Of a stretch of DNA of 64,000 nt, positions 54,014 to 62,803 are shown piece after piece. Under the pieces are notes generated by a model, which saw only the letters and a program-made list of their open reading frames with translations, did not search any database and was not told the DNA's origin. The DNA is taken from the NCBI GenBank assembly GCA_037144255.1, contig JBAWXE010000001.1, positions 33,460 through 97,459 on the forward strand, written 5' to 3'. Made by a program: the position numbers and the translations under genes. This DNA comes from JBAWXE01 sp037144255 (GTDB lineage: Bacteria; Bacteroidota; Bacteroidia; Chitinophagales; Chitinophagaceae). The stretch's first letter is position 1. Each line of letters starts with the position of its first letter.

Positions 54014-54712
54014 TTATATAATTTGAATGATGTCCTTTAAGTTTTGAACTTCATAAGTAGGTTTTCTATTATGAGGGATAGCAAGAGGATTAAAGTATAC
54101 CTGATCGATACCGGCATTCTGTGCGCCCATTACATCAATTTCCAAAGCATCACCTATCATGAGGCTGAATTCAGCAATAGAACCCGTAGTATTCAAAGCA
54201 TATTCAAATATCTCCGGATGAGGTTTCATACTATTACTTTTTTCTGAAGTAATGACCTGAGAAAAATAGGAAGCGATACCTGAATATTGCAGTTTTTGCC
54301 ATTGGGTTGTTTCAAAGCCATTGGTAATTAAATGCATATCGTAGCGTCCTTTACAATGCTCTAAAAGTGCCTTGGTATCAGGTATCAGTAAGGTTTGGGT
54401 AGGTAGTATTTCCAAATATGCTGCACTCATTTCATAGGCCAGAGCAGTATCTGTTACTTTGAGATCGAGCAGTGTAAGCCACATACGTTTCCAACGTAAT
54501 TCCTCACGTTTAATAAATCCATTGCGAAAGCGTTCCCATAATCTGTCGTTGTGAACGACATAAATATCGTAGAAGGTCTTAAAGTCTGTAATGCCACGAT
54601 CTTGCAGTTTGTATTCTTTGAATAACTGCTGTAAAGTGAGTTCAGAGTTCTTATCAAAATCCCAAAGGGTATGATCGAGATCGAAGAAAAGATGTTTATA
54701 TACTTTAGCCAT
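54014..54712 (-). CDS. HAD-family hydrolase, YjjG-like
   Basis: 232 residues from the ATG at 54712; the frame from 54820 crosses the upstream terminator. HAD motifs: FFDLDHTLWDF (motif I, nucleophile Asp about 10), LITNGFETTQWQKL (motif II), KPHPEIFEYAL (motif III lysine) and MIGDALEIDVMGAQNAGI (motif IV). The close match to YjjG, a nucleotidase for damaged pyrimidine nucleotides, is from the LWDF and NG-x-x-x-x-Q patterns. It follows rpoZ, whose terminator lies between. Confidence 0.86.
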   Translation of the reverse strand: MAKVYKHLFFDLDHTLWDFDKNSELTLQQLFKEYKLQDRGITDFKTFYDIYVVHNDRLWERFRNGFIKREELRWKRMWLTLLDLKVTDTALAYEMSAAYLEILPTQTLLIPDTKALLEHCKGRYDMHLITNGFETTQWQKLQYSGIASYFSQVITSEKSNSMKPHPEIFEYALNTTGSIAEFSLMIGDALEIDVMGAQNAGIDQVYFNPLAIPHNRKPTYEVQNLKDIIQII

Positions 54713-54734
54713 CTGAAAGTAGGAATAAAAGCAA

Positions 54735-54758
54735 AGAGCCACCGTTAACGGCGGCTCT
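54735..54758 (-). terminator. Intrinsic terminator after rpoZ
   Basis: AGAGCCACCG (54735-54744), loop TTAA, CGGCGGCTCT (54749-54758); the A-C mismatch on this strand is a G-U pair in the minus-strand RNA, followed by TTGCTTTTATT. Confidence 0.82.
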
Positions 54759-54779
54759 AAAAAAAGAGTATGCTCAATA

Positions 54780-55100
54780 TTATTTTTTACGATAGTATAT
54801 CTTATCATCAAAGAACTCATTTACAGACTGTAACGCAGGGTTTGCCATACGTTCGTAAATGCGAGATATTTCGATTTGTTCTTTGTTTTCGTGGATCTCT
54901 TCCAGATTATCACCATGGACAGTAAATTCATCCAATTTGCGATGTAATTCTTCCTTCATAGTAACTGAAAGTTGATTTGCACGTTTAGCCATAACAGCAA
55001 TAGATTCGTACAAATTTCCTGTCTTATCTTTTATCTTGATAACATCACGGGTTTCAACCAATGTGTTAACAGAAGCGAGTGATCTTTTACTTGTGCTCAT
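54780..55100 (-). CDS. rpoZ: RNA polymerase omega-type subunit (Bacteroidota form)
   Basis: 106 residues with the lineage-specific omega core NLYESIAVMAKRANQLS (about 29-45). It helps assemble RNA polymerase. Overlaps the end of bamD by 14 bases, which implies coupled translation. In many Bacteroidota the next gene is coaBC; here a terminator and the HAD gene follow instead. Confidence 0.85.
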   Translation of the reverse strand: MSTSKRSLASVNTLVETRDVIKIKDKTGNLYESIAVMAKRANQLSVTMKEELHRKLDEFTVHGDNLEEIHENKEQIEISRIYERMANPALQSVNEFFDDKIYYRKK

Positions 55101-55905
55101 TGCGTATTTTTTTAATTTTTAAATCGGTCAGAGTATATAATTTTTCTGCTTCGTGCAGGTATTTCGATTTTGGATAACCTTCTACCAGTTCATGATAAGC
55201 ATTTAAAGCTATTGCAAAGCGTTCTTCCTGTTTTTCAAGAACACTGGCTTTGCCATAGTTATAAAACGACTTAATGATCATAAATTGATAGAAGTCACTG
55301 CTAGCAGATTCCGGAAAGTTACGTAATACGCTTTTATAAGCAATGCCAGAGGCCTTAAATTGATTGATATTAAAGTAAAGTTTAGCGGCATCTGCCTGTT
55401 TCATCTCTAATTTGGCACGTCCGGCATCAATATAAGTATTAGCATCCTTTATACGCTTACTGTTAGGATGAGTATTTACATAAGATTGTAGAGTTTCTAG
55501 GGCTTTTTCGGTATTTGTTTGGTCCAAAGAGTATTTTGGAGACATTTTAAATAAGGATACACCATGCATGAATTCGCATTCATCGGCATCCTTGCTCATT
55601 GGGAAAAACTCTACAAAATTCTTGAAATGATATGACGCAGAAAGATAATCTTTCATGTAATAAAAGCTATATGACCAGCGATAGTACAGCTGTTCATAGT
55701 TGCGTGTATTACGCATAATAGGTACTAGCTTTTCATAAAGCTGATTTGCCTTCAAGTATTCCTTTTTATCGTAGTATTCATTTGCCTTAGTGAGCTTAAA
55801 GTTCACATCATGGCTCTTGAGTACTTTTTCGTAGTTACCGCAAGAACTCAACAACACAGACAAGCTGAGGCAAATACACACAAAATGGATGGCACGATTA
55901 TGCAT
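55087..55905 (-). CDS. bamD: Outer-membrane assembly lipoprotein BamD
   Basis: 272 residues from the ATG at 55905; the frame-start at 55917 would lie inside the -7 box. Lipobox LSSC (cysteine about 22), then five TPR-like helical pairs: KANEYYDKKEYLKANQLYE, DYLSASYHFKNFVEFFPMS, ETLQSYVNTHPNSKRIKDA and so on, the standard BamD layout. Works with BamA in folding outer-membrane barrels, in line with the many barrels in this window. First gene of the bamD-rpoZ pair. Confidence 0.92.
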   Translation of the reverse strand: MHNRAIHFVCICLSLSVLLSSCGNYEKVLKSHDVNFKLTKANEYYDKKEYLKANQLYEKLVPIMRNTRNYEQLYYRWSYSFYYMKDYLSASYHFKNFVEFFPMSKDADECEFMHGVSLFKMSPKYSLDQTNTEKALETLQSYVNTHPNSKRIKDANTYIDAGRAKLEMKQADAAKLYFNINQFKASGIAYKSVLRNFPESASSDFYQFMIIKSFYNYGKASVLEKQEERFAIALNAYHELVEGYPKSKYLHEAEKLYTLTDLKIKKIRNEHK

Positions 55906-55914
55906 AATGGGTCG

Positions 55915-55922
55915 CAAAAATA
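55915..55922 (-). promoter_or_regulatory. Candidate -7 box for bamD
   Basis: TATTTTTG on the minus strand, exact TAnnTTTG match, nine bases before the ATG at 55905. Confidence 0.4.
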
Positions 55923-56140
55923 AGTAATACAGGCCTTATTCCCTAATTGTGCTGGTAAAAGTGTGTTAAAATATAAGGTGTCCACCATTTTGGCTCGATC
56001 TTCCACAGGTTATTCACATTTAATTATAGATATGCACATTCAATTGTGAGTTTGTGGCCTGAAATGACATAAAACGCTTTGTGGTAAAGGGTTTGGGTGT
56101 CACATGTGATTGTGGATAAATATGTTCTTCATTTTAGATG

Positions 56141-56148
56141 TATATTTG
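56141..56148 (+). promoter_or_regulatory. Candidate -7 box of the mraZ/dcw operon
   Basis: TATATTTG, exact TAnnTTTG match, 45 bases before the mraZ ATG, overlapping the first TTTGTGGGAA repeat. Confidence 0.45.
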
Positions 56149-56174
56149 TGGGAAAGTGTGTTAATTTGTGGGAA
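56145..56174 (+). promoter_or_regulatory. Candidate MraZ operator
   Basis: TTTGTGGGAA at 56145-56154 and again at 56165-56174, with the degenerate copy AGTGTGTTAA between them: three GTG cores at 10-base steps (56148, 56158, 56168). MraZ in other bacteria binds short G-rich repeats at about 10-base steps before its own gene. Confidence 0.45.
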
Positions 56175-56193
56175 GAAATGTAAATAATCATTG

Positions 56194-56664
56194 ATGACGA
56201 ACTTTTTAGGAGAATATGAAGTTGCTATAGACGCCAAAGGCCGCTTTTTGCTGCCTTCGGCTTTCCGTAAGCAATTACCTAAAGGTGCAGCTGAGAGCTT
56301 CGTCATCAATAGAGGTTTTGAACATTGCCTAACAGTATATCCGTTGGATAGCTGGAATATATTATCAGAAAAAATAAATCGACTTAACGATTTTAATCCT
56401 AAGGTTCGTGAGTTCAAGAGATTGTTCTTAAATGGAGCAACTATGGTAGATGTAGATAATGCAGGTCGCATATTGCTACCTAAGCCATTACAGGAATATG
56501 CGAGTATTAAAAAGGATATCATTTTCTCTGCGCAAGGCAATAAAGTGGAGATATGGGATAAAGATACTTATCACAATTATATACAACAACATTCTGCCAG
56601 CTTTAGCGATTTGGCAGCAGAGGTAGCCGGTGGAGATTTTATTAACCCATTTGATAGTCTTTAA
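56194..56664 (+). CDS. mraZ: Transcriptional regulator MraZ
   Basis: 156 residues from the ATG at 56194 (a TTG at 56191 is also in frame). Two SpoVT-AbrB half-domains, each with the DxxxR signature: DAKGRFLLP near residue 13 and DNAGRILLP near 90. MraZ is a ring-forming DNA-binding protein that represses or tunes its own dcw operon. Three bases separate it from rsmH. Repeats of the type it binds lie directly upstream. Confidence 0.94.
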   Translation: MTNFLGEYEVAIDAKGRFLLPSAFRKQLPKGAAESFVINRGFEHCLTVYPLDSWNILSEKINRLNDFNPKVREFKRLFLNGATMVDVDNAGRILLPKPLQEYASIKKDIIFSAQGNKVEIWDKDTYHNYIQQHSASFSDLAAEVAGGDFINPFDSL

Positions 56665-56667
56665 ATA

Positions 56668-57585
56668 ATGGGTAAACCCACTTTTTACCACACGACGGTC
56701 CTTTTGCAGGAAGCTGTGGACGGATTGGCGATAAAAAGTAACGGTATATATGTAGATGCCACATTTGGTGGAGGAGGGCACAGCAGAGAGATATTGAAGC
56801 GGCTGGGGCCTGAAGGCAAGCTGATAGCCTTTGATCACGATGAAGATGCTTGGAAAAACATACCAGATGATAACAGGCTGATACCAGTAACAGAGAACTT
56901 TCGTTATGTGCGTAGATTTTTGAGATTGCATGGTTTTAATGAGGTGGATGGGATACTGGCAGATCTGGGAGTAAGTTCTTTTCAATTTGATACTGCAGAG
57001 AGAGGTTTCTCTATACGTTTTGACGGGCCGCTAGATATGCGCATGGATAAAAGGCAAGAACTGACCGCTGCACAGATATTAAAAACCTATAGTGAGATAC
57101 AATTACAAAAGTTGTTTGAACAGTATGGTGAAGTGCGTAATGCAAAGCAATTGGCAAAGCATATGGTAACGAACCGTAAAAGAGTTTCACTGGTGAGTAT
57201 AGAAGCCTTAAAGGCAATGATAGCGCCGGTGATGAAAGGAAACCCGAATCGTTATATGGCGCAATTATTTCAGGCATTGAGGATAGAAGTGAATGGAGAG
57301 ATGGATGCGCTGAAAGAATTTTTGCAGCAAGGCTCACAATGTCTGAAGATAGGAGGAAGGATGAGTGTCATATCCTTTCACTCGCTAGAAGACAGAATAG
57401 TGAAACAGTATTACAAGAAAGGCAGATGGGATGAGCAAGAAAGTTTTCCCGGTATGGTAGAAGAAAGGCCACCGCTGAAACAGATACATGCAAAACCAAT
57501 TGAGCCAACGGAAGAAGAAATAAAGAGAAATCCCCGAGCACGCAGTGCTCGTTTGCGAATAGCAGAGAAAGTAAATAATGAGTGA
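56668..57585 (+). CDS. rsmH: 16S rRNA (cytosine-1402-N4)-methyltransferase
   Basis: 305 residues; SAM site ATFGGGGHSREIL (about 33-45) and DHDEDA, then ADLGVSSFQFD and FHSLEDRIVK near the C-terminus. Methylates C1402 of 16S rRNA in the P site. Eight-base overlap with the FtsL-like gene marks tight coupling within the dcw operon. Confidence 0.95.
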   Translation: MGKPTFYHTTVLLQEAVDGLAIKSNGIYVDATFGGGGHSREILKRLGPEGKLIAFDHDEDAWKNIPDDNRLIPVTENFRYVRRFLRLHGFNEVDGILADLGVSSFQFDTAERGFSIRFDGPLDMRMDKRQELTAAQILKTYSEIQLQKLFEQYGEVRNAKQLAKHMVTNRKRVSLVSIEALKAMIAPVMKGNPNRYMAQLFQALRIEVNGEMDALKEFLQQGSQCLKIGGRMSVISFHSLEDRIVKQYYKKGRWDEQESFPGMVEERPPLKQIHAKPIEPTEEEIKRNPRARSARLRIAEKVNNE

Positions 57586-57949
57586 CGAAAAGGACATACC
57601 ACAACAGAAAGAAACACCTGCACAGCGTGTACGCAATGACTGGAAAGCGTTGCTTAATAAGGTGTCTTACAAAGGTATCGTCAATAACATCCCTTATCTA
57701 GCGTTCCTTGCATTATTGAGTGTAGTGTATATCACGAATAGTCATAGAGTGATAGAAACACAGAGAGAACTGAACAAGAATACCAAAGTGTTGAAAGAGT
57801 TGAGATGGAAGTATATGGACATCAAATCGCAATTGATGTATGCGGGGATGGAAACACAAGTGATAAGAAATGCAGCTAAAATAGGATTGAAACCATTGAT
57901 GCTGCCTGCTTATAAAATAACAGTTGACACCACTACGACAAAACGATAG
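57578..57949 (+). CDS. FtsL-like cell-division protein
   Basis: 123 residues: short basic cytoplasmic N-terminus, one membrane helix (about 38-55), then a coiled-coil region (about 58-90), the bitopic layout of FtsL. It is the Bacteroidota form, hard to recognise by sequence; position between rsmH and ftsI supports the call. Would join FtsB and FtsQ at the septum. Five bases before ftsI. Confidence 0.85.
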   Translation: MSDEKDIPQQKETPAQRVRNDWKALLNKVSYKGIVNNIPYLAFLALLSVVYITNSHRVIETQRELNKNTKVLKELRWKYMDIKSQLMYAGMETQVIRNAAKIGLKPLMLPAYKITVDTTTTKR

Positions 57950-57954
57950 AAGTT

Positions 57955-60048
57955 TTGAATATTAAGAAGGATATACGGTTTCGTGTTTATGTTGCCTTTA
58001 CAGGTGTATGCCTGTTTGGGGTAGCTATCCTCTTCAAAGCAGCTCTAATACAAGTAAAAGAAGGCCATGATCTGAAACTGTTGGCAAAGGAAATGCACAC
58101 TAGAACAGATACGTTAATGTCGGAACGTGGTAATATATATACTGAGGATGGGTTGCTGTTATGTTCATCAATTCCTCAGTTTGATATACATGTGGATTTC
58201 TCTGTGATACAGCCAGATACTTTTCAGAAGTATGTAGATACGATAGCAGCGAAACTATCTCAAATAATAAATGATGGTACTGTCGATCAATACAGAGAAA
58301 AATTGATAGCGGGATTTAATGATACAGACAGGTATTTCCCATTACATAAAAATTTGCCTTATTATCAGTACTTGGCAATCAGATCATTGCCGGTATTCTC
58401 TAAGAGCAAAAACCATGGAGGGTTCATTGAAGATCCTAAAGAGAAACGTATCAATCCTTATGGAATGCTGGCTTATCGTACAATAGGATTGTGGAGAGAG
58501 AATAGTCCAACGATAGGATTGGAAGCAACTTATGATAGTATACTTACAGGAGTAAATGGTAGTAGGGTGGTGCAAAAAGCTACAGGCGGAGTATGGATGC
58601 CGGTAGACGGATCGGAAGTAGAGCCACAAAATGGCCGTGATATAGTAACCACATTAGACATCAGCATACAAGATGTTGCAGAACATGCGCTAATGAGTGT
58701 ATTGCAACAATATGAATGTTTATATGGCACTTGTGTAGTGATGGAAGTGCAAACCGGTAAAATACGTGGATTGGTAAACCTTGGCCGTCAAACAGATGGT
58801 AGCTACTGGGAAGATCTGAACTATGCGATGATGCCTACTGAGCCGGGTTCTACATTCAAGCTGGTAACACTCATGTCCTTATTGAATGATAAATACATCA
58901 ATATTCACGACATAGTAGATGCTCAAGGTGGAGCGATACATTTTGGTAATAGGGTGATGAAGGATTCACATCTAGGATTGGGTAGAATTACTATCAAAGA
59001 TGCTTTTGCACACTCTTCTAATGCGGCAATGGCTAAACTGGGTTTTCAATATTATTATAAAGAACCTAATAAGTATGTGCAGCATTTACGTGACCTTCAT
59101 TTGGATAAGCGTACAGGGATTGACCTGATAGGAGAGCGGAGACCACTGGTAAAATCTCCGGAAAGTGATGGATGGAGTGCTACCACACTACCATGGATGG
59201 CTACGGGTTATGAAGTGTTGATAACACCACTACATACTTGCATGGTATATAATGCAGTAGCAAATGGTGGAAAGATGATGAAGCCATACCTGATAAGTGC
59301 TGTAAGAGAATATGGAAAAGTTGTAAAAAAATATGAGCCTAGAGTATTGGTAGATAAAGTGGGAGATTCCAGTACTATATCACAGTTGCAGGAATGTATG
59401 CGAGAAGTGGTATTGACGGGTACTGCTAATAGTATCAAATCGCCATATTATGGCATAGCAGGAAAAACCGGAACAGCACAGGTAGCAGATAAAGGTATCA
59501 AATATACAGATGGCGTATATCAGGGGTCATTTGTTGGTTATTTTCCATCAGATAAACCACGATACACCATAGCCGTAGTGATACGTACCAAACCGCATTC
59601 CAGCGCTTATTATGGAGGAACCATTGCAGCACCTGTGTTTCGGATGATAGCAGATAAGGTTTTCTCAGCAGGAGAAGAAGGTTGGGGTGGCGCATTGGAT
59701 AGTTTTTCAAAAAGCGACAATCATAAAATTCTGGCCAAACTATCAACTACCAAGAACTACCAGATACTGCTAGGTGCTGTTGGAAAGCCGATAGCGACAG
59801 ACCTACAGAAAAATGAAATAGCGCAGATAGTGACAGACTCCAGTAAGCAAGTAACACTTAAAAGTAGGGCTGTATATATAGGAAGAGTGCCTGATGTAAC
59901 AGGTATGGGACTGAGAGATGCAGTTTATCTGCTGGAGCGTCAGGGAATGCAAGTGCAGGTAATGGGTAAAGGGTCTGTAAAAGCACAGTCAATAACCCCG
60001 GGAGTAAAAGCAGAAAAAGGACAAACAATAACATTGCAGTTAAGCTAA
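57955..60048 (+). CDS. ftsI: Septal peptidoglycan transpeptidase (penicillin-binding protein 3 type)
   Basis: 697 residues. Starts with TTG; no ATG exists before the membrane helix (about 10-30). PBP-dimer domain about 40-230, transpeptidase about 260-575 with S299-T-F-K302, S354-S-N356 and K504-T-G506, then a C-terminal PASTA-type domain about 640-697 (VPDVTGMGLRDAVYLLERQG). Crosslinks septal peptidoglycan; beta-lactam target. A PASTA unit on FtsI is usual in Bacteroidota. Confidence 0.94.
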   Translation: MNIKKDIRFRVYVAFTGVCLFGVAILFKAALIQVKEGHDLKLLAKEMHTRTDTLMSERGNIYTEDGLLLCSSIPQFDIHVDFSVIQPDTFQKYVDTIAAKLSQIINDGTVDQYREKLIAGFNDTDRYFPLHKNLPYYQYLAIRSLPVFSKSKNHGGFIEDPKEKRINPYGMLAYRTIGLWRENSPTIGLEATYDSILTGVNGSRVVQKATGGVWMPVDGSEVEPQNGRDIVTTLDISIQDVAEHALMSVLQQYECLYGTCVVMEVQTGKIRGLVNLGRQTDGSYWEDLNYAMMPTEPGSTFKLVTLMSLLNDKYINIHDIVDAQGGAIHFGNRVMKDSHLGLGRITIKDAFAHSSNAAMAKLGFQYYYKEPNKYVQHLRDLHLDKRTGIDLIGERRPLVKSPESDGWSATTLPWMATGYEVLITPLHTCMVYNAVANGGKMMKPYLISAVREYGKVVKKYEPRVLVDKVGDSSTISQLQECMREVVLTGTANSIKSPYYGIAGKTGTAQVADKGIKYTDGVYQGSFVGYFPSDKPRYTIAVVIRTKPHSSAYYGGTIAAPVFRMIADKVFSAGEEGWGGALDSFSKSDNHKILAKLSTTKNYQILLGAVGKPIATDLQKNEIAQIVTDSSKQVTLKSRAVYIGRVPDVTGMGLRDAVYLLERQGMQVQVMGKGSVKAQSITPGVKAEKGQTITLQLS

Positions 60049-60052
60049 ATAA

Positions 60053-61519
60053 ATGCCAGCATTACAAGACATATTAGTAAATGTACAGCCATTGCAGGTG
60101 ACAGGCAATCTGTCTGTTAATGTGAGCAGTCTTTGCATAGACTCTCGCAAAGCAAATGCAGGCAGTGCTTTTATTGCTGTAACCGGTACTACAGTTGATG
60201 GACATATGTTCATAGACACAGCAATTTCTCAGGGAGCTGCAGTAATAGTTTGTGAAACATTGCCAATTAAGAGAAATGAGAATGTGACTTATGTGCAAGT
60301 AAAGGACAGTGCTGCAGCAGCAGGATTGATGGCAGATGCTTATTATGGCTTTCCATCAAAACATATGAATGTTGTAGGAATAACCGGTACTAATGGTAAG
60401 ACCACTACTGCTACTTTATTATATAAGTTGTTTGAAACATTAGGACATAAATGCGGACTGATCTCTACAGTGCAGAATCACATTCATGATCAGATAGAGA
60501 TAGCTACCCATACAACACCTGATTCCGTAACTCTACAAGCATTGTTAGGACGTATGCAGGCAGCGGGTTGTACACACGTATTTATGGAGGTGAGCTCTCA
60601 TGCAATTCATCAGCGTAGAATAGAAGGTATACGATTTGAAGGTGGAGTGTTCACTAATATCACACACGATCATTTAGATTATCATAAAACATTTGATGAA
60701 TATATACGTGTTAAAAAAAGCTTTTTTGACGAATTGCCTGAAGGGACATTTGCACTTAGTAATGTAGATGATAAGCGTGGTATGGTAATGCTGCAAAATA
60801 CAAAAGCAGAAAAAAACACATACAGTCTGCGTGTATTAGCTACAATAAAAGGTAAAGTTCTGGAGAATAACCTTACAGGGCTAGTGATGGTAATAGATGG
60901 ACATGAGGCGCATTTTAGAATGATTGGCACATTCAATGCTTACAATCTATTGGCAGTATATGGTGCAGCAGTACTACTGGGAGAAGAAAAAAGGAACGTA
61001 CTGGCTGTATTAAGTGGCCTGCATGGTGCAGCAGGAAGGTTTGAAACCTATATGTCTACCAATGATAAAGTGCTGGGTATAGTAGATTATGCTCATACCC
61101 CGGATGCATTGATCAATGTGTTAGCTACAATAAAACAATTGCGTACTAACGGGCAGCAAGTCATAACTGTAGTAGGATGTGGTGGTGACAGGGATAAAGC
61201 AAAACGTCCTTTGATGGCTGAAGTGGCTTGCGAGCACAGTGATAAAGTAGTATTGACTGCTGATAATCCAAGGAGTGAAGATCCGGAAGTGATATTGAAT
61301 GAAATGGAGACAGGCTTATCACTACCGCAAAAGAGGAAAGTATTGCGCATTTCTGATAGAAAAGAAGCAATAAAAACGGCATGTTCTCTGGCGCAGCCGG
61401 GAGACATATTGCTGATAGCAGGTAAAGGACATGAAACATATCAGGAAATAAAAGGGGTGAAATATCCTTTTGATGACCGCGAAGTATTAACACAAACATT
61501 TGAACTACTAAACAAATAA
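60053..61519 (+). CDS. murE: UDP-MurNAc-Ala-Glu--meso-diaminopimelate ligase
   Basis: 488 residues. ATP loop GTNGKTTTA (112-120), carbamylated-lysine region, and the DNPR motif (404-407) which selects meso-diaminopimelate rather than lysine. So the organism has meso-DAP peptidoglycan, as expected for Bacteroidota. Four bases after ftsI, 12 bases before mraY. Confidence 0.95.
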   Translation: MPALQDILVNVQPLQVTGNLSVNVSSLCIDSRKANAGSAFIAVTGTTVDGHMFIDTAISQGAAVIVCETLPIKRNENVTYVQVKDSAAAAGLMADAYYGFPSKHMNVVGITGTNGKTTTATLLYKLFETLGHKCGLISTVQNHIHDQIEIATHTTPDSVTLQALLGRMQAAGCTHVFMEVSSHAIHQRRIEGIRFEGGVFTNITHDHLDYHKTFDEYIRVKKSFFDELPEGTFALSNVDDKRGMVMLQNTKAEKNTYSLRVLATIKGKVLENNLTGLVMVIDGHEAHFRMIGTFNAYNLLAVYGAAVLLGEEKRNVLAVLSGLHGAAGRFETYMSTNDKVLGIVDYAHTPDALINVLATIKQLRTNGQQVITVVGCGGDRDKAKRPLMAEVACEHSDKVVLTADNPRSEDPEVILNEMETGLSLPQKRKVLRISDRKEAIKTACSLAQPGDILLIAGKGHETYQEIKGVKYPFDDREVLTQTFELLNK

Positions 61520-61531
61520 TATAAACAGTAA

Positions 61532-62803
61532 ATGTTCTACTACCTGTTCACATATCTGCGAGAGCACTTCGGATTATTCGGTGCCGGGATGTTCTACTAC
61601 ATCACTTTCCGTGCAGCTATGGCTATTATTCTTTCTTTGATCATCACTACTGTGATGGGAAAGAGAATAATAAAATTCTTGCAAAGAAAACAGATAGGTG
61701 AAACTGTCCGTGATCTGGGATTGCAGGGAGAAAATCAGAAAAAAGGTACCCCTACAATGGGCGGGCTTATCATAATAGCAGCTACGTTGATACCGACTCT
61801 GTTATTTGCGAGAGTGTTGAATGTATATATCGTACTAATGATAGTATCTACTATATGGTTAGGTATTGTAGGTTTTATAGATGATTATATCAAAGTTTTC
61901 AAGAAGAATAAAGAAGGACTAGCTGGTAGATTCAAGATAATGGGACAGGTGGGTCTAGGTATAATAGTGGGTGTTACTATGTATTACAATCAGCATGTAG
62001 TAACAACACGAGAGGTACTGCCGGGAAAAGAAGTATGCAGAAATTCTACAGAAAAATCACTTGGTACTCTATTTATCCGTAAAGATGAAGCAGGTAAAGA
62101 GCACCAATATGTGATGGTACAAACAGCTACCACTACTATACCTTTTGTGAAAACCCATGAGTTTAGTTATGCTAAAGTCGCCAGCATATTCGGAGAGAAA
62201 GGATTAGATATTGCAACACCTATAATATATGTATTGTTTGTGATTTTTATCATCACGGCTGTATCGAATGGGGCCAATATTACTGATGGATTAGATGGTC
62301 TTGCAACAGGAGTGTCGGCTATTATTGGTATTTGTCTTGCTGTATTTGCATATGTGTCAGGTAACTACATTTTTGCAGATTACCTGAATATTATGCACAT
62401 ACCTAATTTGGGTGAACTATCCATATTCATTGGTGCATTTGTAGGTGCTTGTGTAGGGTTCCTTTGGTATAATGCATATCCTGCTCAGGTATTTATGGGT
62501 GATACAGGTAGCCTTGCATTAGGTGGTATCATTGCTTCTCTTGCCATTATTGTTCGTAAAGAATTATTGATACCCATTATTTGTGGTGTTTTTTTAGTTG
62601 AGAATTTGTCAGTAATGATTCAGGTGGCATATTTCAAGAGGACAAAAAAGAAATATGGAGAGGGTCGTAGGATATTTCTGATGGCACCATTGCATCACCA
62701 TTATCAAAAGAAAGGATATCATGAAAGTAAGATAGTAACACGATTTTGGATAGTGGGGATTATACTGGCAATATTGAGTATTGTAACATTAAAAATGCAA
62801 TAG
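61532..62803 (+). CDS. mraY: Phospho-N-acetylmuramoyl-pentapeptide transferase
   Basis: 423 residues, ten membrane helices; makes lipid I from UDP-MurNAc-pentapeptide and undecaprenyl phosphate. Catalytic aspartates in FIDDYIKV and [10 protein letters not shown], and the HHHYQKKG loop near the C-terminus, are plain. About 60 residues longer than the Escherichia coli enzyme owing to an extra periplasmic loop (about 165-215), normal in Bacteroidota. Shares one base with murD (TAGTG). Confidence 0.95.
   Translation: MFYYLFTYLREHFGLFGAGMFYYITFRAAMAIILSLIITTVMGKRIIKFLQRKQIGETVRDLGLQGENQKKGTPTMGGLIIIAATLIPTLLFARVLNVYIVLMIVSTIWLGIVGFIDDYIKVFKKNKEGLAGRFKIMGQVGLGIIVGVTMYYNQHVVTTREVLPGKEVCRNSTEKSLGTLFIRKDEAGKEHQYVMVQTATTTIPFVKTHEFSYAKVASIFGEKGLDIATPIIYVLFVIFIITAVSNGANITDGLDGLATGVSAIIGICLAVFAYVSGNYIFADYLNIMHIPNLGELSIFIGAFVGACVGFLWYNAYPAQVFMGDTGSLALGGIIASLAIIVRKELLIPIICGVFLVENLSVMIQVAYFKRTKKKYGEGRRIFLMAPLHHHYQKKGYHESKIVTRFWIVGIILAILSIVTLKMQ

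Larger units (their letters stand above)
55999..56175. other. Cluster of DnaA-box-like sequences upstream of mraZ
   Basis: Two perfect matches to TTWTNCACA: TTATTCACA (56010-56018, plus) and TTATCCACA (56111-56119, minus). One-mismatch matches at 55999-56007, 56030-56038, 56080-56088 (minus) and 56147-56155 (minus). The flanking sequence is AT-rich. Confidence 0.6.
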
